Shown in pieces: positions 1 through 8,968 of a stretch of 12,715 nt of DNA. The stretch covers positions 1 through 12,715 of the forward strand of contig JAJXWL010000030.1 of the NCBI GenBank assembly GCA_021781625.1, written 5' to 3'. This DNA is from a bacterium. Its GTDB lineage: Bacteria > Spirochaetota > Spirochaetia > JABEVK01. The translations under genes were made by a program, and so were the position numbers. Below the pieces are notes generated by a model. The model was not told where the DNA came from and did not search any database. It worked only from the letters and a program-made list of their open reading frames with translations. Positions within the stretch are counted from its first letter, which is position 1. Each line of letters opens with the position of its first letter.

Positions 1-11
1 ATGAGTCGGCA

Positions 12-38
12 CTGAAAGAGATTTCAGCGTTTTTTTTT
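12..38 (+). terminator. Rho-independent terminator of an upstream plus-strand unit
   Basis: A 6-bp stem, CTGAAA (12-17) with TTTCAG (22-27) around a GAGA loop, is followed closely by an unbroken run of nine T (30-38). This is the layout of an intrinsic terminator reading on the plus strand. The gene it ends lies left of the window; a reading frame ending in TGA at 13-15 could be its last codons, but too little is present to call it. The stem is short and AT-rich, but the T-run is strong. Confidence 0.7.
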
Positions 39-122
39 ACTCCAAGATCAAGTTTGTTTGAGTTGCCATTAACGTGCACAGTCGAAATTCCGGGCCCTCG
101 AGGAGTCAAACTCACGCAAAGT

Positions 123-261
123 GATGCTCAAATTCAGCGAATTTGAAGCTAGAAAACGGCGAATTTGATGCTCAAATTCGGAATTTTTTCGATGATTTTT
201 CGTCGTGAAATCGTCGATTTGACGACAAATTATCGCGATAATTCGGATTTTTTTCGACGAT
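123..261. repeat. AT-rich cluster of nested direct and inverted repeats
   Basis: Several repeats interlock here. TCAAATTC-AGC-GAATTTGA (128-146; outer GC pairs 126-127 with 148-149 around a bulged A) and GAATTTGA-TGC-TCAAATTC (161-179) are two small inverted repeats built from the same 8-mer. GATGCTCAAATTC occurs at 123-135 and 167-179. A 14-mer GCGAATTTGAWGCT occurs at 137-150 and 159-172, 22 bases apart. A 22-base unit starting AATTCGG and ending CGAYGAT occurs at 175-196 and 240-261 with two mismatches. AATTATCGCGATAATT (228-243) is a perfect 16-bp palindrome. No coding frame is evident. It could be a remnant of a dispersed intergenic repeat or MITE, a multi-site protein-binding region, or structured RNA; the sequence does not decide. 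Confidence 0.7.
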
Positions 262-377
262 AAAATTCCTGAAACAGGATGATTCCGGTCAAATCTGCCA
301 TCGAATACTTACAAAGGCCCCTTAGTTAAAATGCCGAATTTACTGCTTATTTGAAACACCTCTGCTTAAGCACTGGA

Positions 378-401
378 AAAATCACCCCTACGGGTGATTT
401 T
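378..401 (+). promoter_or_regulatory. Perfect 10-bp hairpin upstream of the peptide gene
   Basis: AAAATCACCC (378-387) pairs perfectly with GGGTGATTTT (392-401) around a CTAC loop. No T-run follows on the plus strand, as the T residues belong to the stem, so a classical plus-strand terminator is not well supported. Read on the minus strand, the arm is followed by T-rich sequence, but no minus-strand gene enters from the right. It sits 63 bases before the start codon at 465, so it may be a 5' leader structure, an attenuator or an mRNA-stabilising element. The function is unknown. Confidence 0.55.
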
Positions 402-452
402 CAAGAGCTTTCAGACCCCACACAATGAAAAAGGTGAGGATTCTCAAGAACT

Positions 453-460
453 AAAGGAGG
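453..460 (+). promoter_or_regulatory. Strong Shine-Dalgarno deciding the small peptide start
   Basis: AAAGGAGG is a near-complete match to the anti-Shine-Dalgarno sequence and sits four bases before the ATG at 465. Its strength is the main reason for treating the 36-codon frame as a real gene rather than a chance ORF. The spacing is slightly short but workable. Confidence 0.8.
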
Positions 461-464
461 TCTT

Positions 465-575
465 ATGAAGCATCCAGAAGCTATGGTGAGGGTCTATGTG
501 ACTCCCGAATTGATTGAGTTGGGAAATCTTTTAGAGCTGACAAATTCTTTCTCTGTCAGTGTGACAGCACAGTGA
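465..575 (+). CDS. 36-residue peptide with a lasso/RiPP-precursor-like leader motif
   Basis: This short gene encodes 36 residues beginning MKHPEAMVRV. Residues 11-26 read YVTPELIELGNLLELT, which fits YxxPxLxxxGxxxxxT, the leader motif of lasso peptide precursors that is bound by the RiPP recognition element. The remaining ten residues, NSFSVSVTAQ, are rich in Ser, Thr and Val. They contain no Asp or Glu for a macrolactam ring and no Cys, and they are shorter than usual lasso cores. A canonical lasso product is therefore unlikely. Translation is supported by the AAAGGAGG site just upstream, and the stop lies eight bases before the lipoprotein start, so the two are probably co-transcribed and translationally coupled. 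No maturase, protease or transporter for a RiPP is visible in the window. Alternatives are an orphan precursor, a different modified-peptide class, a YxxPE-type small peptide of other function, or a translated leader controlling the next gene. The coding call is fairly secure; the function is not known. Confidence 0.65.
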   Translation: MKHPEAMVRVYVTPELIELGNLLELTNSFSVSVTAQ

Positions 576-583
576 GGTAAAAC

Positions 584-2398
584 ATGACTAAAACCACTAA
601 ATATATTTTAAAGCTTGTTCAGTCTGCGATTGTTATTACCGTATTCATTTTTTCAGGTTGTTCAAACCCAACTCAGGTGACAAAAAATCAGGTCTCTTCT
701 GACAAGGTGACAAGCACATCAGATGTTATTATTAACATCGGGCTTCCAGCATATCAAAGTGCACGGGGAGTTAGCTTTGGTACTGATAGTAGTGTTAATT
801 CAGTGCAAGTTACTTCACTCTATAACAATGCGCAAGACGGCAGTGGTACTCTGACTTCCTTAGGCGGCAGTGGCTATTCCGGAAAGATCACAGTCACTAA
901 CACGGGAGCCCATACCTTTAATGTGTATGCTTTAAATGCGGCCAGTCCTGCTCAAGAGCTTTGGTTCGGCTCCCAAAGTATTAACATAACAGGAAGTGGG
1001 GACACACTTACAGTTCCTATGGTTACTTTTATTCCTGCAGGGTTAAGTGCTACGTCTACGAGCAGTACGAGTGTTGGCTTGTCCTGGGGTTCTGTAAATG
1101 GTGCTACAAGTTATAATATTTATAGGTCGACAACTTCTGGTGCCCTAGGGAGTAAAATCAATACTTCAACCATTACTTCGTCGAGTTATACGGATACAGG
1201 GTTAACGACAGGCACTACCTATTACTATGAAGTTACCGCAGTGAATTCCGTAGGAGAGTCCACCGGGGGAACACAAGTTAGTGCTGTTCCTACTGTCCCT
1301 GCTTCGGTTACAGTAACCTATAATGCCAATGGTGCAACTAGCGGTACTGCGCCAAGCGATACGAACACTTACTCCGCTGGAGCCTCGGTCACAGTCATGA
1401 ATAATACAGGTTCCTTAAGCTATTCCGGTTACAGTTTTGCGGGATGGAATACTGCGGCTAATGGGTCAGGGTCAACCTATACACCTGGTCAACAGTTTAT
1501 CATATCAGCTTCTACAACATTATATGCCGTGTGGACAACAAGCCCTGTTTATACGATAAGTTTTAATGCCAACGGTGGAAGCGGCTCGATGTCGTCGATA
1601 AACTTAACGCAAGGGTCTTCTACGTATTTGCCTGCCAATACCTTCACGTACTCAGGGTTCACTTTTGCCGGTTGGGCTACTAGTTCAACGGGAAGTGTCA
1701 TATATAATGATCAGCAAGGTCTGACCCCAACCTCGAACCTGACTTTGTATGCAATATGGAGCGCGAGTTCGTCGCTGATCGCCTACTATAATTTTAGTAA
1801 TCAAGATTGTAGCGATTCTTCGGGTAAAGGCAATAATGGAACAGCCTACAACGTGAGCTATGTTTCGAACGGAAATGGGGGGTATGCCGCATCCTTTAAT
1901 GGAACTTCAAGCTATATTGATTTGCCTAGCGGTTTGATAAATGGCAATTCGTCTGCCTTTACGATCATGATCACCTTCAAGACCACACAGAACGGTGCCT
2001 TCTTGGGGTACCAAAGCTGGTCAGCGTCTGGTTTTTATTTTCTAACTGGCGGCGTATATACTCCACTATTGGCAATAGAAACCAACGGGAAATTGCGGGG
2101 CGAAGAATATATGGGTACTCAGGTTGCTATCGAATCCTCCACGGTGGTTAATGATGGCAATTGGCATACGGTGTATCTTACGGCAACCAGTAATTCCCTT
2201 TCCATGAAATTGGACGGGGTAAACTTGGGGACCCAAACAGGTACAGTTTCATATTTCGCAGCACAAACCAATAACCAACTTGGTGCAGCCAATTGTTTAG
2301 GTAGGCCAACTACGGTTTCTTACAATGCTACGACTGGCTGGGGTCTTTACAATGGACTGATCGGCAAGTTTGCTATGTTTAATTCGGCCTTGAATTAA
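584..2398 (+). CDS. Surface lipoprotein with FN3, two InlB-type repeats and a LamG-like domain
   Basis: The 604-residue product starts with a basic N-terminus and hydrophobic stretch ending in FSGC (23-26), a good lipobox, so Cys26 should be lipidated. After a Ser/Thr-rich section (about 27-150) comes a fibronectin type III domain (about 151-236; SVGLSWGSVNGATSYNIYRS and TTYYYEVTAVNSVGES). Two InlB B-repeat-like (Listeria-Bacteroides) modules follow at about 241-318 and 322-392, each with YNANG/FNANGG, the FAGW core and a closing LYAVW/LYAIW. The C-terminal part (about 398-604) looks like a LamG/concanavalin A-like domain (YYNFSNQDCSDSSGKGNNGT, AASFNGTSSYIDLP, NDGNWHTVYLTAT, GLIGKFAMFNSAL). 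Such modules bind carbohydrate or protein ligands, so an adhesin or polymer-binding role is inferred; no catalytic residues were recognised. The start is supported by GAGG at 574-577, five to six bases upstream and overlapping the stop of the preceding peptide gene. The gene is visibly richer in A+T than the minus-strand block to the right. Confidence 0.9.
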   Translation: MTKTTKYILKLVQSAIVITVFIFSGCSNPTQVTKNQVSSDKVTSTSDVIINIGLPAYQSARGVSFGTDSSVNSVQVTSLYNNAQDGSGTLTSLGGSGYSGKITVTNTGAHTFNVYALNAASPAQELWFGSQSINITGSGDTLTVPMVTFIPAGLSATSTSSTSVGLSWGSVNGATSYNIYRSTTSGALGSKINTSTITSSSYTDTGLTTGTTYYYEVTAVNSVGESTGGTQVSAVPTVPASVTVTYNANGATSGTAPSDTNTYSAGASVTVMNNTGSLSYSGYSFAGWNTAANGSGSTYTPGQQFIISASTTLYAVWTTSPVYTISFNANGGSGSMSSINLTQGSSTYLPANTFTYSGFTFAGWATSSTGSVIYNDQQGLTPTSNLTLYAIWSASSSLIAYYNFSNQDCSDSSGKGNNGTAYNVSYVSNGNGGYAASFNGTSSYIDLPSGLINGNSSAFTIMITFKTTQNGAFLGYQSWSASGFYFLTGGVYTPLLAIETNGKLRGEEYMGTQVAIESSTVVNDGNWHTVYLTATSNSLSMKLDGVNLGTQTGTVSYFAAQTNNQLGAANCLGRPTTVSYNATTGWGLYNGLIGKFAMFNSALN

Positions 2399-2399
2399 C

Positions 2400-3578
2400 T
2401 TAAGGCTGGAGCTTTTTATAAAGCTCCAGCCGTGATCGAACTTCTAGCTTACGGTATATATTTCGACAATGAGATTTAACTGTCTCATCTGAAATATATA
2501 ATTCATCAGCAAGAGTTAGCCGGGATTTTCCTTGTAAAAGTCCAAGAGTAATTTCACGTTCTCGTGCTGAAAGGTTGAAACCGGAAAGTTTAAGAGAATC
2601 CACACGTCTTTCTAATTCTGGAGCATCGCCAGGGACGGCTTCAAAATGCTCCCTAAAAATAAGTAAAGCAACTTCACTTTCAGTGTCGGTTATTATTTTA
2701 ATATCGAGGGGAAGGTCTTCACTTGGGCCTAAGATCACCCCTTGTTCAGCCTTTTCTGACTCAAGCTTAATTAGCTGAGTCAAGGGCTTATTTCGATACT
2801 GTGATAGGCTAAGTCCTATCATTTTACAGTAGTTTTCTGCTGACTTATTGAAGTCGTGAATAAGTGCTTTTTTAAGTGTGAGTACTCCATCGTAGAGGTT
2901 TGTGATGAGAAGCTGGTTGAGTTGATCTTTCTCTTTTTGGCTAGTTCGATAGTCGAACGCCATGATTCGTTGTTTTTCATGGGAAATAGCACCCAACAGG
3001 CCTATGACATTCATAATGGCCAAAGAACTGAATACCGTAATTTTGCTGGGAATCAGCAGTGATGAATCGGGAATATAACGCCATGCTTCCGCGCCGGTAA
3101 AGGCCAGGGCGTAAATTACTTTTTGTGGTACACGAGCAGGTAACAAGAGGTATACGTAGCCGAGTGCAATCATCAGGACTGCTATCCCCATGTTAATGGG
3201 TAAAGGACGGGACGTATTGGCCAAAAAGAAAAGCAAAACCGCACTGCCAATGGCAAGGCTCATTTGGAGGAAATACCTTGGATTTCTGGGAAAAAGATAA
3301 GTGTAGATCGAAAAGAATAAGCCTGTCGTAAGAAACATTAAGCGTAGAGTAAGAACTGTTAAAAGTAGGTTTGGGTTGTGAATTACCCAAAAGTCATTAA
3401 TGATCAAAAGTGAAGAAAGCACGACCATAGCCATGAAAGCCACCATGGCTGAGCGTATTTCATAACTTTGGTAATACTTAATGGGACTAAAGTTAGTCTG
3501 AGATTTTGAAAGATTCACTGGGTTAGTTTTCCTAGGGAAGGTTTTTGACAAGCTGGGCCTCCCCGAAGGGTGGCCCAT
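2400..3578 (-). CDS. Membrane-anchored LuxR-family transcriptional regulator
   Basis: The 392-residue product has three parts. Residues about 45-197 contain roughly six hydrophobic segments (about 45-62, 70-93, 103-120, 127-147, 152-164, 178-197), forming an integral membrane sensor I cannot assign to a named family. A linker (about 200-225) leads into a PAS-like region (about 225-315; GVLTLKKALIHDFNKSAENY). The C-terminus (about 334-390) is a clear LuxR/GerE helix-turn-helix: LSAREREITLGLLQGKSR, then LADELYISDETVKSHCRNIY and RKLEVRSRLELYKKL. It should be an inner-membrane one-component regulator that binds DNA in response to an envelope signal. It has no phosphoacceptor receiver domain. The start is uncertain: the first ATG (3576-3578) has no ribosome binding site and abuts a strong hairpin, while a GTG at codon 22 has a weak AGGA upstream and Met45 precedes the first membrane segment. 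It converges on the lipoprotein gene with one base between stops, and might control that gene, but no binding site is visible. Confidence 0.85.
   Translation of the reverse strand: MGHPSGRPSLSKTFPRKTNPVNLSKSQTNFSPIKYYQSYEIRSAMVAFMAMVVLSSLLIINDFWVIHNPNLLLTVLTLRLMFLTTGLFFSIYTYLFPRNPRYFLQMSLAIGSAVLLFFLANTSRPLPINMGIAVLMIALGYVYLLLPARVPQKVIYALAFTGAEAWRYIPDSSLLIPSKITVFSSLAIMNVIGLLGAISHEKQRIMAFDYRTSQKEKDQLNQLLITNLYDGVLTLKKALIHDFNKSAENYCKMIGLSLSQYRNKPLTQLIKLESEKAEQGVILGPSEDLPLDIKIITDTESEVALLIFREHFEAVPGDAPELERRVDSLKLSGFNLSAREREITLGLLQGKSRLTLADELYISDETVKSHCRNIYRKLEVRSRLELYKKLQP
2404..2431. terminator. Perfect 12-bp hairpin between convergent genes
   Basis: GGCTGGAGCTTT (2404-2415) pairs perfectly with AAAGCTCCAGCC (2420-2431) around a TTAT loop. 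It begins six bases after the lipoprotein stop and lies wholly inside the 3' coding end of the convergent regulator, where it encodes the last residues of that protein. Neither strand has a clean T-run after the stem, so it may act as a weak or factor-assisted bidirectional terminator, or simply protect the 3' ends of both mRNAs. Confidence 0.6.
3555..3576 (-). promoter_or_regulatory. UUCG-tetraloop hairpin at the apparent start of the LuxR-type gene
   Basis: On the minus strand GGGCC-A-CCC, a UUCG loop, then GGG-A-GGCCC forms a stem of eight GC pairs with one A-A mismatch, closed by a C(UUCG)G tetraloop, an exceptionally stable RNA fold. It starts at the last base of the first possible ATG of the regulator. 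A structure like this within the first codons is unusual. It suggests either that translation starts further downstream and this is a 5' UTR element, or that initiation is deliberately damped. No T-run follows, so a terminator is unlikely. Confidence 0.5.
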
Positions 3579-3614
3579 AAAACATTGATCAACGCTCAGA
3601 GGGAAATCTCAGGT

Positions 3615-3642
3615 GTAAAATCTGTCGGGCACTTGACCCGAC
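3615..3642 (-). terminator. Intrinsic terminator after the pyruvate:ferredoxin oxidoreductase gene
   Basis: On the minus strand, seven bases after the oxidoreductase stop codon, GTCGGG (3642-3637) pairs with CCCGAC (3629-3624) around a 7-base loop. This is followed by AGATTTTAC, giving a short T-tract. Position and form fit a modest Rho-independent terminator that separates this gene from the downstream regulator. Confidence 0.65.
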
Positions 3643-3648
3643 TAGCTT

Positions 3649-7203
<3,555 letters not shown>

Positions 7204-7210
7204 TCATTTT

Positions 7211-7228
7211 GATCGATTTTTTTCGATC
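7211..7228 (-). promoter_or_regulatory. Small hairpin next to the oxidoreductase ribosome binding site
   Basis: GATCGA (7211-7216) and TCGATC (7223-7228) pair around a homopolymeric six-base loop (A on the minus strand). The hairpin ends five bases before the GAGGAG ribosome binding site of nifJ. It could affect ribosome access or mRNA stability, but with six pairs it may also be incidental. Confidence 0.35.
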
Positions 7229-7244
7229 ACGTGTGGGCGACCGC

Positions 7245-7285
7245 TTCAAAAGACCTCATCAGACACCCCGATGAGGCGATTTGAA
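7245..7285 (-). promoter_or_regulatory. Two-tier stem-loop in the nifJ leader
   Basis: An inner 7-bp stem, CCTCATC (7254-7260) with GATGAGG (7270-7276), is continued across a symmetric 3x3 internal loop by an outer 6-bp stem, TTCAAA (7245-7250) with TTTGAA (7280-7285). On the minus strand the 3' side ends in TCTTTTGAAG, a weak T-tract, so attenuation is possible. If the candidate promoter at 7305-7333 is right, this fold lies entirely in the 5' untranslated leader. It matches no riboswitch I recognise. Confidence 0.45.
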
Positions 7286-7304
7286 ACTGTTGAACCCTGA
7301 GGAC

Positions 7305-7333
7305 ATCTTACTTTCGTTCATTTTTTTATGCAA
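7305..7333 (-). promoter_or_regulatory. Candidate sigma70-type promoter for nifJ
   Basis: On the minus strand TTGCAT (7333-7328) and TAAGAT (7310-7305) are separated by 17 bases, matching the -35 and -10 consensus at four positions each. Transcription would start near 7298, giving a leader of about 100 bases that contains both hairpins described here. The match is moderate and the region is AT-rich, so chance is not excluded. Confidence 0.35.
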
Positions 7334-7393
7334 GAGTTGGGAGTCATAATTTTGACGTGTTTTTCTATATAATGTGAACAAAGGCGCAAAAAC

Positions 7394-8944
7394 TTAGTAA
7401 CGCTGCGAACCGATTTGCCCCCCCAACACCAAAGTTACCCGTTGAGTCTGGGGTGTGCCGTTGGCGTAACTCTGAAACTGCAAGGGAAACTGAGTTCCGT
7501 TGGCACCCCAAACAAATTGCACGCCTGTGTACAGGCTAAAAAAATTATTGAAATTATAGGTCAAGAGAGGCTTTACCCACCCCGAGCCGTCTGAGAAGTT
7601 TTGTTGCCATAGGGCTGAGGCATCAAACTTAGAATTGTCTAAGGTGGTAAAACTCAACAGGGCCGTGAGGTTATGGATTCCAGGGTAAACAATATCGTTG
7701 GTGGTCAATAAGCTGTTGGTGCCATATAAAGGATTCCCGGATAACTGCATCAGATAAGCGTTGTAGAGTTTTTGCGGGTAGGTCTGATCGGCAGAGCCTT
7801 CGCCATTGTAGTAGTATTCGACACGAAGCGAGGCGTTGTATTCCGAATTCGAATAGGAAAGGCCCGAAACATTCGAAAAGTACGTCTGCCAGGGTTTTGA
7901 CAGCCCGCTGAAGGTGGATAACCCGGATAGATTCTGACTTCCATAGCCCAACCAACGGTCGGCTCCATAGGCACAGATCTCTTCTGTAAACCAATTGATA
8001 TCCTTAGAAAAGGGGAGGTTGAGCCACCCCAAACCACCCGAAACCGAACCCACGAGCTTTTTGGCTTGGTCGCGTTGGTAGTAGCCGCTGAGGGCCCACT
8101 GCATGTTCGCAAAGGCGGCATCACTTCGCAGAGCGTAGCCTAAGTCGCGAAACGTTGGGCTTGTCGCTGGCATTCCTGGTGTCGGGGTAAACACAGAATC
8201 GGGGGCGACGACAAAACCCGATAAGTCAATCCGCTGGTCAGGAAAGGGAATGGACATCTTTAAGGCCACTGGCCCTTCGCGTTCGGCGGTAGGATTATTG
8301 GGGTCGATTCCCGTTAAAGAGAGGACGTCGCCCGCACTGTAAAAGTAGGCGACACCCCAAGAAGTTTCTTGCTTACCAAAACGAAGGTACAGATTGGTGT
8401 CCCAGCTGGCGGGCAAAAAATGGTCAACCGTCACGTCTGCAAACAGTTCCCAAATCCGAACTGTGGGAATGGAAAGAGGGTAGGTCGTGGTGACTGTGGA
8501 TGAAGAAATGGATTGATACGGGGTGTAGTACGGTTGGTATACGGTTTGGGTAAACGGCCAGTTCGAGACGAGGGCGACCTTGACCCGAAAGTTTTTATCG
8601 GGTCGGGAGTTCATATAAAAAATATTATTCAAGGTATAGTTGACGCTGTCACCCCAATTGTCGGCTAAAGAAGAGAAATTGGGATTTGAGCCCAACCAGC
8701 CTCCGTTCCACTCGATTTTATCGTAAAGAACGCCGCCCCAGCTGGTACCCTGGGAGGTAAAAGCCAAGGTAGGGTCAGCCGTCGTGGGTTTTGCTTTTTC
8801 GACAGTGGGTTGGCTACTGCCAAAAAAGTCGGCTTCGGCTTGGCTGGTGTTCAGGTCAGCCGAAGGGGTGCCCGCAGTGCTTTGTGACCAAACAGGGATG
8901 AGGCTGGCGGCTCCCCAAAGGAGAACTAAGATTGCACGTTTCAT
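7394..8944 (-). CDS. Predicted outer-membrane beta-barrel protein of an envelope transport operon
   Basis: The 516-residue product begins MKRAILVLLWGAASLIPVWS, a signal peptide probably cleaved after Ser20. A low-complexity polar stretch follows (about 21-60), then a long region of alternating aromatic and polar strands with many Gly, Asn, Tyr and Trp and no hydrophobic transmembrane helix (for example KIEWNGGWLGSNPNF, NLYLRFGKQETSWGVAYFYS, SLRVEYYYNGEGS). The chain ends TLVLGGQIGSQRY, with a terminal aromatic residue as expected of a beta-barrel assembly signal. AAAGGA lies six to seven bases before the ATG. It is the last gene of the operon with the ABC ATPase, two permeases and a LolA-like protein, 24 bases after that protein. 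It could be the outer-membrane partner or cargo of that machine. I do not recognise a named family; a porin-like or alginate-export-like barrel is possible. Confidence 0.85.
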   Translation of the reverse strand: MKRAILVLLWGAASLIPVWSQSTAGTPSADLNTSQAEADFFGSSQPTVEKAKPTTADPTLAFTSQGTSWGGVLYDKIEWNGGWLGSNPNFSSLADNWGDSVNYTLNNIFYMNSRPDKNFRVKVALVSNWPFTQTVYQPYYTPYQSISSSTVTTTYPLSIPTVRIWELFADVTVDHFLPASWDTNLYLRFGKQETSWGVAYFYSAGDVLSLTGIDPNNPTAEREGPVALKMSIPFPDQRIDLSGFVVAPDSVFTPTPGMPATSPTFRDLGYALRSDAAFANMQWALSGYYQRDQAKKLVGSVSGGLGWLNLPFSKDINWFTEEICAYGADRWLGYGSQNLSGLSTFSGLSKPWQTYFSNVSGLSYSNSEYNASLRVEYYYNGEGSADQTYPQKLYNAYLMQLSGNPLYGTNSLLTTNDIVYPGIHNLTALLSFTTLDNSKFDASALWQQNFSDGSGWVKPLLTYNFNNFFSLYTGVQFVWGANGTQFPLQFQSYANGTPQTQRVTLVLGGQIGSQRY

Positions 8945-8968
8945 GTTTTGTCCTTTTTGTTGAACAGC

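Larger units (their letters stand above)
266..464. other. Intergenic stretch upstream of the small peptide gene
   Basis: No gene is supported here. Short start-to-stop frames exist (for example ATG at 425 giving nine codons, without a ribosome binding site) but none looks real. There is a TAAAAT box at 327-332 resembling a -10 element, without a good -35 at the right distance, so I do not call a promoter. A small palindrome GCTTAAGC lies at 364-371. The transcript for the gene pair at 465 and 584 should start somewhere in this region. Confidence 0.5.

Noticed and set aside
1..38. End of a tracrRNA-like RNA, because of GAGTCGGCAC before a T-run
   Set aside because: The similarity is limited to a few bases, the stem differs and no cas gene or repeat is nearby. 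A plain terminator explains it.
123..261. A CRISPR array, considered because of the repeats
   Set aside because: The units differ in length, are nested and unevenly spaced, and there are no regular spacers or cas genes.
425..454. Nine-codon frame upstream of the peptide gene as a leader peptide
   Set aside because: It has no ribosome binding site, no run of regulatory codons and no attenuator after it.
465..575. Canonical lasso peptide precursor
   Set aside because: The leader motif fits, but the putative core is too short and has no acidic residue at positions 7-9 for ring closure, and no lasso biosynthesis genes are in the window.
7345..7380. TTGACG followed by TATAAT on the plus strand, resembling a strong promoter
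   Set aside because: The spacing between the two boxes is only about ten bases instead of 16-18, and on the plus strand it would point into nothing but antisense sequence.
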